Assembly: GCA_035268685.1 (NCBI GenBank)
Contig: DATFKK010000085.1
Span: forward strand, 1-37,454
From: Candidatus Krumholzibacteriia bacterium
Lineage (GTDB): Bacteria; Krumholzibacteriota; Krumholzibacteriia; JAJRXK01
Direction: 5' to 3'
Length of the DNA: 37,454 nt
Shown piece by piece: positions 1-10,456 of this stretch (position 1 is its first letter; every line of letters starts with the position of its first letter). A program made the position numbers and the translations under genes. The notes under the pieces were generated by a model. That model was not told the origin of the DNA. It did no database searches and saw only the letters and a list, made by a program, of their open reading frames with translations.

Positions 1-1707
<1,707 letters not shown>

Positions 1708-1710
1708 GCC

Positions 1711-3222
<1,512 letters not shown>

Positions 3223-3268
3223 GGCTGGACTCCTTGTTCGAGCGGCCTCGAGTCGGATCGGGTTCGGA

Positions 3269-3820
3269 TCAGGTGGGGAGGGGGGCTCCCATGAGCTCCT
3301 TGCGCATCTCGTCGAAGGCGGTGCGGATGCTGCCGTCGATCACGCGATCGCCCACGACCGCGACGACACCCCCGACGACGCGCGCGTCGACACGCGGCTC
3401 GAGAATGCAGTCCAGACCGAGACTGACGTCGAGCGCGCGTTTGAGACGGTCGGCCATGTCCGGCGGCAGGGGGATGGCCGTAGTGACCCGCACCCGGACC
3501 TGGCCCCGGCGCTCCTCGACCAGGCGCTGGAACTCCTGGGCGATGTCGGCCAGGTGATCGATGCGATGCTTGTCGAGCAGCAACCGGAGGAAGTCACGCG
3601 TGGTCGGGTCGACCTTGTCGCCGAAGACCTTCTCGACGATCGCGTGCTTGTCGGCCTCGGCGATGCTCGGACCCTCGAGGAAGGTCTTCAGCCGAAGGTT
3701 GTCCGAGACCACCCCCGCGACCGCCGAGACGTTCTCGTGCACGGTCTCGAGCTGCCCCGGGTCGGCGATCGACGCGAGCAGGGCCTCGGCGTAGCGACTG
3801 GCGACGACCCGATCAGCCAC
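3269..3820 (-). CDS. atpH: F1Fo ATP synthase subunit delta
   Basis: This is the delta (OSCP-like) stator subunit that joins the top of F1 to the b-subunit stalk. The 183-residue protein opens with [13 protein letters not shown], a typical family N-terminus, and has the C-terminal signature [32 protein letters not shown]. The GTG start at 3820 sits inside the last codons of atpF, giving an 8-base overlap and likely translational coupling. The identification rests on the motifs and on its place between atpF and atpA. Confidence 0.95.
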   Translation of the reverse strand: MADRVVASRYAEALLASIADPGQLETVHENVSAVAGVVSDNLRLKTFLEGPSIAEADKHAIVEKVFGDKVDPTTRDFLRLLLDKHRIDHLADIAQEFQRLVEERRGQVRVRVTTAIPLPPDMADRLKRALDVSLGLDCILEPRVDARVVGGVVAVVGDRVIDGSIRTAFDEMRKELMGAPLPT

Positions 3821-4328
3821 GGACGTCTCCCAGGTCCTGGATGAAGTCCTCGACGATCTCGCGGTGCTTCGCCTCGTCGAGCTTCTCCTTGACCACCTTC
3901 TCGGCGGCGGCGAGGGCCATGGTCACGACCTGTTCGCGCAGCTCGAGACGAGCGGCCCCGACTTCGCGGTCGAGCTCGGCCTCGGCCCTGGTCATGAAGT
4001 CGCCGGCCTTGTCGCGGGCGTCCTGCTCCAGGCGCCCCGCGATCTCCTCGCCGCGCTTGACCGCTTCCTGCAGACGCTCGCGCTCGAGCGCCTTGATCTC
4101 GGCCAGCTTGGAGTCGTAGTCCTGCCGGAGCTGCTCCGCCTCGCCGAGCTTGGTCGCCGCGGCGTCGTATTCCGACTTGATCTTGTCGCGGCGCTGGTCG
4201 AGCACCGACATCATCGGGCCCCACGCGTACTTCGCGAGGACCCAGACCAGGATCAGGAACGCGATGACGTTCGTGACCAGGATCTTGCCGATGTCGACGA
4301 GCTCGAGGCCTTTGGTCAGAACTTCCAT
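3813..4328 (-). CDS. atpF: F1Fo ATP synthase subunit b
   Basis: This is the peripheral stalk subunit that anchors F1 to the membrane. In 171 residues it has one N-terminal membrane helix (about residues 15-37, LVTNVIAFLILVWVLAKYAWGP) in the usual place. A long charged helical region rich in E, K, R and A follows to the C-terminus, as expected for the b-subunit coiled coil. Only one b-type gene is present, so the stalk is probably a homodimer. It overlaps atpH by 8 bases. A structured 127-bp spacer separates it from atpE upstream. Confidence 0.96.
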   Translation of the reverse strand: MEVLTKGLELVDIGKILVTNVIAFLILVWVLAKYAWGPMMSVLDQRRDKIKSEYDAAATKLGEAEQLRQDYDSKLAEIKALERERLQEAVKRGEEIAGRLEQDARDKAGDFMTRAEAELDREVGAARLELREQVVTMALAAAEKVVKEKLDEAKHREIVEDFIQDLGDVRG

Positions 4329-4362
4329 CGGGACTCCCCGTTCGTTCCAGTGCGAGTCTTGG

Positions 4363-4421
4363 GTGACACGGTGCCCCTGTCACGCCGTTCGACGCCGGAC
4401 GGGGCCGGTCGTGTCCGACCG
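4363..4421 (-). promoter_or_regulatory. Two stem-loops in the atpE-atpF spacer
   Basis: Two inverted repeats lie in the 127-bp gap between atpE and atpF. One has arms GTGACA (4363-4368) and TGTCAC (4378-4383) with a 9-base loop. The other has arms CGGTCG (4406-4411) and CGACCG (4416-4421) with a 4-base loop. No T-run follows on either strand, so these look more like mRNA processing or stability elements than terminators. Function is inferred only from position in the operon. Confidence 0.35.
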
Positions 4422-4455
4422 ACCCCATCCGCAAGGGCAGAGAGGGCAGGAACGG

Positions 4456-4683
4456 CTAGGCGCCGACCTTGCCCTGCAGCACGAACGAAATGACCAGCGA
4501 GTAGATGGCGAGCGCCTCGATCAGCGCGCAACCGATGATCATGGCCGTCTGGATCTGGCCGATGGCCTCGGGCTGGCGGCCCATGGCATCCATGGCCGCA
4601 CTGATGGCCCGGCCGAGGCCGAGCGCGCAACCGAAAGCCGCGATCCCCAGACCGAGGGGAATGGCGAGTCCGAGAAGATCCAT
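4456..4683 (-). CDS. atpE: F1Fo ATP synthase subunit c
   Basis: This is the proteolipid that forms the rotor ring carrying ions through Fo. In 75 residues it has two hydrophobic helices joined by the polar loop GRQPEA (residues 35-40). The ion-binding carboxylate is Glu56 in IIGCALIEALAIYSLV. The positions that hold Gln and Ser in sodium-type rings are Leu23 and Ala57 here, so a proton ring is expected. The ATG at 4683 has a good AAGGAG. Spacers of more than 120 bp, both with inverted repeats, flank the gene, while most other atp genes nearly touch. This fits separate control of c-subunit dose. Confidence 0.97.
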   Translation of the reverse strand: MDLLGLAIPLGLGIAAFGCALGLGRAISAAMDAMGRQPEAIGQIQTAMIIGCALIEALAIYSLVISFVLQGKVGA

Positions 4684-4734
4684 GGTGACGTTCTCCTTGT
4701 CTTCTGCCCTTGATGGAGCCGGAGCTCCGTTGCC

Positions 4735-4751
4735 GACGGACGGCGTCCGTC
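4735..4751 (-). promoter_or_regulatory. Stem-loop in the atpB-atpE spacer
   Basis: A perfect 7-bp inverted repeat (GACGGAC at 4735-4741, GTCCGTC at 4745-4751) lies in the 123-bp gap between atpB and atpE, upstream of the atpE ribosome site. There is no T-run. It may protect or process the atpE message; this is inference. Confidence 0.3.
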
Positions 4752-4806
4752 CCGGATGTGGGGCCGTGACCCCTGGAGTGCGGGCCGCGCCCGCGGAAAA
4801 CCTTCG

Positions 4807-5757
4807 CTATGCGTGCGCTTCTTCTTCGTGCAACGGATCGTGTTCGTGGTCGTGCGGGAGCATCATGCTGATGTAGACGGTCGTGAGCAGCGCGAAGACC
4901 AGCGCCTGGATCAGCCCCAACAGCAGCGCCAGGAAGAAGAAGGGCAGGTGCAGCGGCAGGCCGACCCAGCCGTCGGTCGGCAATGCCGACAGCGAGACCA
5001 CGCCGAGCAGCGCGAACACGGCCAGGAGCATGTCCTTGCCGAAGATGTTCCCGAAGAGTCGAAGGCTCAGGCTGATCGGCTTGGCGAACTCACCGATGAG
5101 CTCGAGCACGAACATCAGCGGCGCGAGGATCCACCCCACCAGGTTGTTGGGCGCCCCCGCCAGGTGGTGGAGGTACCCGCCGATCCCCTGCCGCTTCAGA
5201 CCGGTGTACTGAACGTAGAGGAACACGCACAGCGCGATCGAGAAGTTGTTCAGGAAGACCGCCGATGGCGCCTTCCCGAGCGGGATGATTCCGGAGTAGT
5301 TCTGCACCAGCAGGTACACGAAGATGGTCGCGACGAAGGGGGCGTACTTCCGCCCGTACTTCTCGCCCATCATCGTGTTGGTGATGTTCAGGGTCTGCTC
5401 GACGAGGATCTCGAACAGGGCCTGCAGGCGGCCCGGAAGCTCGGAGCGGTTCTTGTACAGACGCCGTGCGACGAGGCTCAGGAACAACACGGCGAGGGCC
5501 GCGAAGAAGGGGGCCTCGAACATCTTCGAGTACTTGTAGAACTCGTAGGAGTCGGAGAACACCGTGTACCGCAGCACCTGGAAGAGGTGCGGGAGCATGT
5601 CGTAGTGCTCGAGGTGCTTCTCCTTGCCGTTGCTGTAGGTGCCGGCGGAGTGATGTTCACCGTCGTCGCCGCCCGCCCCCTCGGCCGCGATGGCGTCGGC
5701 CGGCACCATGGTGAGGACGAGGAGCGCGACCAGGGACAGGAGCAGGCGTCGGGTCAT
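4807..5757 (-). CDS. atpB: F1Fo ATP synthase subunit a
   Basis: This is the static Fo channel subunit that delivers protons to the c-ring. The essential arginine is visible in KPISLSLRLFGNIFGKDML. Five or so hydrophobic segments lie between residues 80 and 300, including VYLLVQNYSGIIPLG and a final ALVFALLTTVYISMML. At 316 residues it is longer than the roughly 240-270 of many homologues. The extra length is an N-terminal signal-peptide-like stretch (MTRRLLLSLVALLVLTMVPADAIA), a His-containing periplasmic segment (residues about 25-55), and a His/Glu-rich tail (HDHEHDPLHEEEAHA). It follows atpI by 3 bp. Confidence 0.96.
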   Translation of the reverse strand: MTRRLLLSLVALLVLTMVPADAIAAEGAGGDDGEHHSAGTYSNGKEKHLEHYDMLPHLFQVLRYTVFSDSYEFYKYSKMFEAPFFAALAVLFLSLVARRLYKNRSELPGRLQALFEILVEQTLNITNTMMGEKYGRKYAPFVATIFVYLLVQNYSGIIPLGKAPSAVFLNNFSIALCVFLYVQYTGLKRQGIGGYLHHLAGAPNNLVGWILAPLMFVLELIGEFAKPISLSLRLFGNIFGKDMLLAVFALLGVVSLSALPTDGWVGLPLHLPFFFLALLLGLIQALVFALLTTVYISMMLPHDHEHDPLHEEEAHA

Positions 5758-5760
5758 CGT

Positions 5761-6246
5761 TCAGCTCCGCGAATCGCTGGAGGTCGGCGAGGTGGGGGCG
5801 GTCGACGAGCGCGCGACGACATGGCCCAGCGCCTTGAGGAAGATCACGACCAGCGGGACCGAGAGCCCGGCGAGCACCGAGAACGGCGGGAAGTCGCCCA
5901 GGGCCAGGAGCGCGACCAGGCCTCCGTAGAGGATCGGCAGCTTGACGACGGCCACGACGGCGATCGTCACCGGGTCACGGCCGCCGGGACGGATCGCCGC
6001 CCGCAGCAGGCGCTCCAGCACCCAGAGGTTCGCCGCGCTCCACAGCCCGAACGCCGTGAAGCCCGCGGCCCACATGGGATCGACCGCGAACAACAGCAGC
6101 AGCCCGAAGAGCAGGGTCAGCCCGACATTCGCCTGGTGGACACGGCGCAGGAAGGCCTCGTCGAGCTCGACGGGTCCGTTCGGGCTGGGTGGCGAGTGAT
6201 GGGTGGGCATCGGGCGGGCAGAAGCTGCCACGTGGAGGTTCGACAT
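5761..6246 (-). CDS. atpI: ATP synthase subunit I-like membrane protein
   Basis: This is a 161-residue membrane protein with about four hydrophobic helices, arranged as two hairpins (about residues 40-75 and 92-142), after a Pro-rich soluble N-terminus. Its place directly upstream of atpB and the helix pattern match the ATP synthase I family, whose members help Fo or c-ring assembly in other bacteria. No catalytic motif is visible. The start codon touches the stop codon of the upstream small atpZ-like gene (zero gap), so the two are almost surely co-translated. The family call rests mostly on position and topology, since this family is poorly conserved in sequence. Confidence 0.75.
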   Translation of the reverse strand: MSNLHVAASARPMPTHHSPPSPNGPVELDEAFLRRVHQANVGLTLLFGLLLLFAVDPMWAAGFTAFGLWSAANLWVLERLLRAAIRPGGRDPVTIAVVAVVKLPILYGGLVALLALGDFPPFSVLAGLSVPLVVIFLKALGHVVARSSTAPTSPTSSDSRS

Positions 6247-6534
6247 TCAGGCGGATCCGCCGGGACGGCTCCGCCGGGACTTCCTGCGCTGCTCGTCGCG
6301 CAGCATCATGATCATCTTCCGGACACTCGCCGCGCCGCCCAGGACCAGACCGCCGAAGCTCAGCCAGGGGTCGTAGCCGTAACGCCCCTCGAGCCAGTCA
6401 CCAGCGAAGTAACCGCCGATGAGACCGACCGCGAGCATGGTGGGAATCGTGGTCGCGACCCCGATGTCCCGCGCCTGTCCGGCCCGTTTCCGGACCCAGT
6501 CGCTCGCTCGGTCTTCGGGGGATCGGTCCGCCAT
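6247..6534 (-). CDS. atpZ: AtpZ/AtpI-type F0F1 accessory membrane protein
   Basis: This is a 95-residue protein with two membrane helices (about 24-45 and 57-75) and a very basic C-terminus (KSRRSRPGG). The segment GGYFAGDWLEGRYG followed by a second Gly-rich helix is the pattern of the AtpZ family (putative F0F1-ATPase subunit), found as the first gene of many atp operons. The ATG at 6534 is chosen because the promoter at 6609-6636 lies upstream of it and a purine-rich GAAGGGG precedes it. The frame stays open much further upstream, but only across the promoter and the tRNA. It is the first gene of the operon. Confidence 0.8.
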   Translation of the reverse strand: MADRSPEDRASDWVRKRAGQARDIGVATTIPTMLAVGLIGGYFAGDWLEGRYGYDPWLSFGGLVLGGAASVRKMIMMLRDEQRRKSRRSRPGGSA

Positions 6535-6608
6535 CGGGCCCGCCCCTTCGCGCGCGGAACGCGCTCCCAGGGGTGCCTCGGCCACCTCTGCCCGCGAGTG
6601 ACCGAGCC

Positions 6609-6636
6609 AGTATAGTTGCACCAGGGGGGCCGTCAA
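6609..6636 (-). promoter_or_regulatory. Sigma-70-like promoter of the atp operon
   Basis: Read on the minus strand, TTGACG (6636-6631) and TATACT (6614-6609) are separated by 16 bases. This is the best -35/-10 pair in the window. The predicted start near 6602 gives a leader of about 68 bases before atpZ. Confidence 0.75.
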
Positions 6637-6726
6637 GGCGTTCCGGCGCTTTCGTTTTCGCCGGTCCGCACGCAGACCATCCGCATCGGACACGGGCCGC
6701 GCGCGCGGGGTGGCGGCGGTGGTGAA

Positions 6727-6800
6727 TGGCTGGCCCGGGAGGATTCGAACCCCCACAGCTGGGACCAAAACCCAGAGTCCTACCCTTAGACGACGGGCCA
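6727..6800 (-). tRNA. trnQ: tRNA-Gln (anticodon UUG), CCA encoded
   Basis: On the minus strand the RNA starts at 6800 with acceptor arm TGGCCCG, which pairs with CGGGCCA. The anticodon stem CTGGG/CCCAG encloses loop TTTTGGT, giving anticodon TTG, which reads CAA. The T-loop GGTTCGAATCC is canonical. The discriminator is G at 6730 and the 3' CCA is encoded (6729-6727). No other tRNA gene was seen nearby. Confidence 0.96.
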
Positions 6801-6812
6801 GCCCGTGGCTCC

Positions 6813-6821
6813 AAGCTAGCA
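6813..6821 (-). promoter_or_regulatory. Probable extended -10 of tRNA-Gln
   Basis: On the minus strand TGC-TAGCTT lies so that transcription would begin about 6-7 bases before the tRNA 5' end. No convincing -35 is present, which is common for extended -10 promoters. The dnaA promoter has the same TGC-TAG form. Confidence 0.45.
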
Positions 6822-6861
6822 CCGCCGGCGCGCGCCTGGCCAGCCCGGAGCCGGCCCGGCG

Positions 6862-7110
6862 CTAGTCGATCCCGAGCCTCTCCAGAACCTCGCGGGCGAT
6901 CAGGTAGATCAGGAGCAGGGCTCCGATGTCGAGGCCCACGAGCGCCCAGATCGACCGGGTGCTCCGGGAGCGTCGCCGGGCCTCCCAGCGCCGGGCGAAG
7001 CCGAATCGGTGCTCGCCGCCCGACCGGGGCCGCAGGCGTACACGCCGCCGGCCCTGCGCGTCGCGTTCCTGATCTTCGTGATCCTCGTCGTGTTCCCGGC
7101 GTTTCGTCAT
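6862..7110 (-). CDS. Small hypothetical protein with one C-terminal membrane helix
   Basis: This is an 82-residue protein. The first 55 or so residues are extremely charged and basic (KRREHDEDHEDQERD, then many Arg). A single hydrophobic helix (SIWALVGLDIGALLLIYLIA, about 53-72) and a short tail follow. The topology is that of a tail-anchored or single-pass protein with an N-terminal basic domain in the cytoplasm. The ATG at 7110 follows GGAGG at about 10 bases. It lies upstream of tRNA-Gln on the same strand. I do not recognise a family, so no function is proposed. Confidence 0.6.
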   Translation of the reverse strand: MTKRREHDEDHEDQERDAQGRRRVRLRPRSGGEHRFGFARRWEARRRSRSTRSIWALVGLDIGALLLIYLIAREVLERLGID

Positions 7111-7227
7111 GGCGGAGCCGCCTCCCGATGCGCATCATAGGCGCGGGCGCGTCCGCGGGCCAACGCGCGCGCCGGATCCAGGATCCTCCGACCCGTTCCG
7201 CCGACCGGCTTCGTCGGCGACCGCGGC

Positions 7228-7986
7228 ATGAGACATCTCGACCTGTTGATTCTCCGGCATCCCCACCTGCGCAACGTGGACTTCCAGCGCCTGGTGCAGC
7301 GGGTGAAGAAGGATCCCGCCGCGCACTGGGACGAGCTCGTCGACGCCTCGGCGCCGATCGTCCACACCATGGCCCTCCGGATGGCCGACGGCCTGGGCAA
7401 CCGCGACCCCCTGGCCGAAGAGGCCACGCTGCAGACCTTCCAGGCCCTCGCGCGGGACGACTACGCGGTGGTCCGCGACTACGTCGGCTACGGGAAGTGG
7501 CCCAGCGAGCTGGTCCGGATCCTCCAGCGGACTCCCGTCATGAGTGAGGCCCGCCGCGCCCGCGAGTATCCCCCCGTCGATCCGGCCATCGCACTCGACG
7601 ATCCCGACCAGCCCGTGCCGGTGCTCGAGCCGAAGTACGCCGAACTCCTCGAGAAGGAGGGCGAGCGCTTCTTCGTGGCGATGAAGCGAGTGGTCGGGGT
7701 CCTGCACCGTCGCGACCGCCTCATGCTCGGGTTCCGCTACGAGCAGGGGCTGAGTCTGCGCGAGATCGATCAGATCTTCCGCGTGGGCACGCCCGACCGC
7801 GTAGGCAAGCTGCTCGACCGGCTGCTCGGCTACCTGCAGCCGATCCGGGCAGTGGGCGATGCCTGGGAGATGCCCCACGAGCAGCGGCACGCGCTGCTGC
7901 GTGTGGTCGTCCACCGGTTGTACGGCGAGGGCACCATGGAGACCGACGAGGACCGCACCACCGGTCCGGCGCTGCAGCACCGCTGA
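7228..7986 (+). CDS. Divergent sigma-70 family (ECF-like) protein
   Basis: This is a 252-residue soluble protein. Residues about 18-110 resemble sigma region 2: a helix with HWDELVDASAPIVHTMALRM, then DPLAEEATLQTFQALARDD (the AEE..LQTF core) and a basic stretch SEARRARE. Residues about 150-210 resemble region 4: VLHRRDRLMLGFRYEQGLSLREIDQIF, the helix-turn-helix start usual in ECF sigma factors. A C-terminal extension of about 40 residues follows. Conserved DNA-contact positions are weak, so it may be a divergent regulator rather than an active sigma factor. No anti-sigma gene is adjacent; an 86-residue ORF follows 18 bp downstream and is probably co-transcribed. Confidence 0.6.
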   Translation: MRHLDLLILRHPHLRNVDFQRLVQRVKKDPAAHWDELVDASAPIVHTMALRMADGLGNRDPLAEEATLQTFQALARDDYAVVRDYVGYGKWPSELVRILQRTPVMSEARRAREYPPVDPAIALDDPDQPVPVLEPKYAELLEKEGERFFVAMKRVVGVLHRRDRLMLGFRYEQGLSLREIDQIFRVGTPDRVGKLLDRLLGYLQPIRAVGDAWEMPHEQRHALLRVVVHRLYGEGTMETDEDRTTGPALQHR

Positions 7987-8004
7987 TCGGGAGGAGACGG
8001 AATC

Positions 8005-8265
8005 ATGGCGGCACCGAAGAAGTGGGGCTACACGCGCGACAAGCAGATCGGCGACGAGATGCTCGTGGCCTGGTCCGACGGCGACCTGATCGAGGCCGTG
8101 GTCTTCGAGGTGAACGAACACCTGCTGCGCCACCGCGCGTCGCGGCGCATGGTCGCCGCGTGGGCGCGTGCGTCCGAGGACACGATGGAGCCCGTGGGCC
8201 GCGACTGGCTCATGGATCCTCCGAAGAGCCTGGTCACCCGCTGCAAGGAGATCGCCCGCCGCTGA
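8005..8265 (+). CDS. Small hypothetical protein downstream of the sigma-like gene
   Basis: This is an 86-residue soluble protein of mixed charge with a strong GGAGGAG ribosome site 8 bases before its ATG. It has no membrane segment and no Cys pair. Alternating hydrophobic residues in the first half (EMLVAWSDGDLIEAVVFEVNEHLL) suggest an alpha/beta fold. It follows the sigma-like gene by 18 bp, so the two probably form an operon and may work together. Its last 32 bases overlap the 3' end of bioF on the other strand. I recognise no family. Confidence 0.55.
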   Translation: MAAPKKWGYTRDKQIGDEMLVAWSDGDLIEAVVFEVNEHLLRHRASRRMVAAWARASEDTMEPVGRDWLMDPPKSLVTRCKEIARR

Positions 8266-9406
8266 TCGGTCGGTCCGCACGCCGTACGCGGGCGAAGGCC
8301 TCGAGGGCCCGGTCGATCTCCGCGTCACCCATCGACGCGGTCGGCGCGAGGCGCAGGCGGCAGGAGTCGCGGGGGACCGTCGGCGGACGGATCGCCGGAG
8401 CGGCCACGCCGAGTTTCCTCAGGCCGGCCGCCAGCGTGGTGGCCGCCGTGGCGCTCTCGACGACCACGGCCAGCATGGGCGCCGGCGAGGCACCCCACAC
8501 CACCCAACCCTGATCACGCAGCCCGTGGCGCAGACGGTCGAAGGATCGCTGCCGGCGCGCGCGCAACGGGTCGCCGCGGGCGAGCTCGATCGCCCGGCGA
8601 GCGGCGGCGGCCACCGGCAGGGCGAGGCCGGTGCTGTAGACGAACGACCGCGCCCGCTGGACCAGCCAGTCGATCAAGCCGTCGGGTCCGGCCACGAAGC
8701 CGCCCTGACAGCCCAGCGCCTTCGACAACGTGCCCATCTGGACGACCTCTCCGGCGTCGAGTTCGAAGTGCCGGACGGTTCCCGCGCCCTCGGGGCCGAG
8801 GACGCCGGTCGCGTGGGCGTCGTCGACGATCAGGGTGGCGTCGAACTCCCGGGCGACCGCGGCCAGGTCTGGCACGGGTGCGAGGACGCCGTCCATGCTG
8901 AAGACCCCGTCGGTGGCCACCCAGGCGCGGCCCGTGGGCCGGCGGCGGGCGAGCTGGCGGCGGAGGTGCTCGGGGTCGCCGTGGCGGTAGAATCGCAGTT
9001 CGGCCCGCGCCAACCGCGCGCCGTCGACCAGGCTGGCGTGGTCGAGACGGTCGCAGTAGATCACGTCTTCCGGTTCGCTGATCGACGTCAGCAGACCTAG
9101 ATTCGCCGCGTATCCGGAGGAGAACACCAGCGCCGCGTCGGTGCCCTTGAGCCGGGCGAGGTCGCGTTCGAGTTCGACGTGCACGGTGGCGTTGCCTCCG
9201 AGCAGGCGCGACGCACCCGATCCGACGCCGTCGTGGTCGAGCGCCTCGCGGGCTGCCGCGATCACGCGGGGATCACGGCGCAGACCCAGGTAGTCGTTGC
9301 TCGCGAAGTCGAGCACCGCGGAATCGGCCCGCGGGTCGGGCAGACGGCGGCGCAAGCCCCGCTGCTCCTCGGCGCGCAGCCGTTCGTCCCAGGTCCGTCG
9401 GTCCAT
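8234..9406 (-). CDS. bioF: 8-amino-7-oxononanoate synthase
   Basis: This PLP enzyme condenses pimeloyl-ACP (or -CoA) with L-alanine, the first ring-building step of biotin synthesis. The 390-residue protein has the usual length and alpha-oxoamine synthase motifs: LDFASNDYLGL, GVGSGASRLLGG, SSGYAANLG, stacking His123 in DRLDHASLVDG, DDAHATGVLG (Asp195, His198), and the Schiff-base Lys229 in GTLSKALG. The ATG at 9406 follows GGAGG. The frame continues open upstream only because it shadows the opposite-strand gene. It is divergent from the KAS III-bioABD operon with only 36 bp between starts. The related enzymes Kbl and HemA are less likely given the neighbours. Confidence 0.95.
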   Translation of the reverse strand: MDRRTWDERLRAEEQRGLRRRLPDPRADSAVLDFASNDYLGLRRDPRVIAAAREALDHDGVGSGASRLLGGNATVHVELERDLARLKGTDAALVFSSGYAANLGLLTSISEPEDVIYCDRLDHASLVDGARLARAELRFYRHGDPEHLRRQLARRRPTGRAWVATDGVFSMDGVLAPVPDLAAVAREFDATLIVDDAHATGVLGPEGAGTVRHFELDAGEVVQMGTLSKALGCQGGFVAGPDGLIDWLVQRARSFVYSTGLALPVAAAARRAIELARGDPLRARRQRSFDRLRHGLRDQGWVVWGASPAPMLAVVVESATAATTLAAGLRKLGVAAPAIRPPTVPRDSCRLRLAPTASMGDAEIDRALEAFARVRRADRPISGGRSPCSG

Positions 9407-9442
9407 CGTCCTCCGCCCTTCCCCCGGGGTGCAGCCGTCGGT

Positions 9443-10456
9443 ATGACCCTCGAAGCATTCATCGTCGGGACCGGCCACGCAAGTCCGGGCGTGACGGTGG
9501 AGAGCACGATCCTCGAAGCGGAGCTCGGCCTCGAGCCGGGTTGGATCGAGCGCCGGACCGGCATCCGGTCGCGCCGCGTGTGCTCCGCCGACCAGGCGTG
9601 TTCCGACCTCGCGATCGAGGCGGGGATCGCCGCGCTGGACGACGCGGGGCTGGATCCGTCGACGGTCGGCCTCGTGGTCCTCGCCACGAGCACCCCCGAT
9701 CACCTGCTCCCGCCCACCGCCCCCCGCGTCGCGGCCGGGATCGGGGCGCCCGGTGCGGGCGGTTTCGACCTCGCCGGCGCCTGTGCCGGATTCGTCTACG
9801 CCCTGGGCGTCGGGGCCGGGTGGACCGCGGCGTTCGGGGCCCCCGTGCTGGTCGTCGCCTCGAACGTGTTGAGCCGGCGGCTCGACCCTGCCGATGCCGG
9901 GTCGCGGGCCGTGTTCGCGGACGGCGCCGGCGCGGTCGTCCTCGCCCCCGAACGGTCGGCGCGCCCGGCCGCCCGGATCCGTGCGCTGCGCGTCGGCTCG
10001 GACGCCCGCCACGCCGACGCGATCCGCGTGGTCGCCGGCGGCAGCGTCCACCCCTTCGACGCCGACGCGCTGCGCGAGGGGCTGCACTTCCTGCGCATCG
10101 AACGGGGTTCGGTGGTGTTCCAGGAAGCCGTCCGCGGTATGGTGCGCGCCTCCCGGGCGGCGCTCGACGACGCCGGGTGCACGATCCATGATCTCGACGC
10201 CTGGATCCCCCACCAGGCGAACCGCCGGATCCTCGACCGCGCCGGAAACGAGCTGGGCCTCGACTCCGCGCGACGCGTCGACATCCTGCCCACCTGGGGG
10301 AACAGTTCGGCCGCGAGCATCCCGACCGCTCTCTCGCTGCACCGTCGGACCACGCCGCGCCCGGGGACCGTACTGCTGAGTGCAGTCGGCGCCGGCCTGT
10401 TGGAGGCGGCCGCGGTGGTGGAGTGGGACCGGGACGACGAGGAGCGACACCCGTGA
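9443..10456 (+). CDS. bioZ: Beta-ketoacyl-ACP synthase III, probable BioZ
   Basis: This thiolase-fold enzyme is the first gene of the biotin operon. It has the full KAS III triad: Cys114 in DLAGACAGF, His257 in WIPHQANRR and Asn287 in TWGNSSAA, with the spacing of FabH. Length is 337 residues. BioZ proteins of some alphaproteobacteria are KAS III relatives that extend glutaryl-CoA with malonyl-ACP to start pimeloyl-ACP synthesis. The fused position with bioA (GTGA overlap) and the absence of bioC and bioH here point to that role. Ordinary FabH cannot be ruled out from sequence alone. The ATG at 9443 is fixed by the FabH-like N-terminus AFIVGTGHASPG; its ribosome site is weak. Confidence 0.75.
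   Translation: MTLEAFIVGTGHASPGVTVESTILEAELGLEPGWIERRTGIRSRRVCSADQACSDLAIEAGIAALDDAGLDPSTVGLVVLATSTPDHLLPPTAPRVAAGIGAPGAGGFDLAGACAGFVYALGVGAGWTAAFGAPVLVVASNVLSRRLDPADAGSRAVFADGAGAVVLAPERSARPAARIRALRVGSDARHADAIRVVAGGSVHPFDADALREGLHFLRIERGSVVFQEAVRGMVRASRAALDDAGCTIHDLDAWIPHQANRRILDRAGNELGLDSARRVDILPTWGNSSAASIPTALSLHRRTTPRPGTVLLSAVGAGLLEAAAVVEWDRDDEERHP

Noticed and set aside
4456-4683. Sodium-type c-ring
   Set aside because: The Gln and Ser ligands of sodium-binding c subunits are replaced by Leu23 and Ala57.
6228-6240. CACGTG-containing site near the atpI start as a third parS
   Set aside because: Only the central hexamer and a few flanking bases match; it lacks the TGTT/AACA arms.
4756-6615. 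619-codon plus-strand open frame over atpB and atpI
   Set aside because: Antisense to atp genes, with low-complexity Q/R/E/D content typical of a shadow frame.
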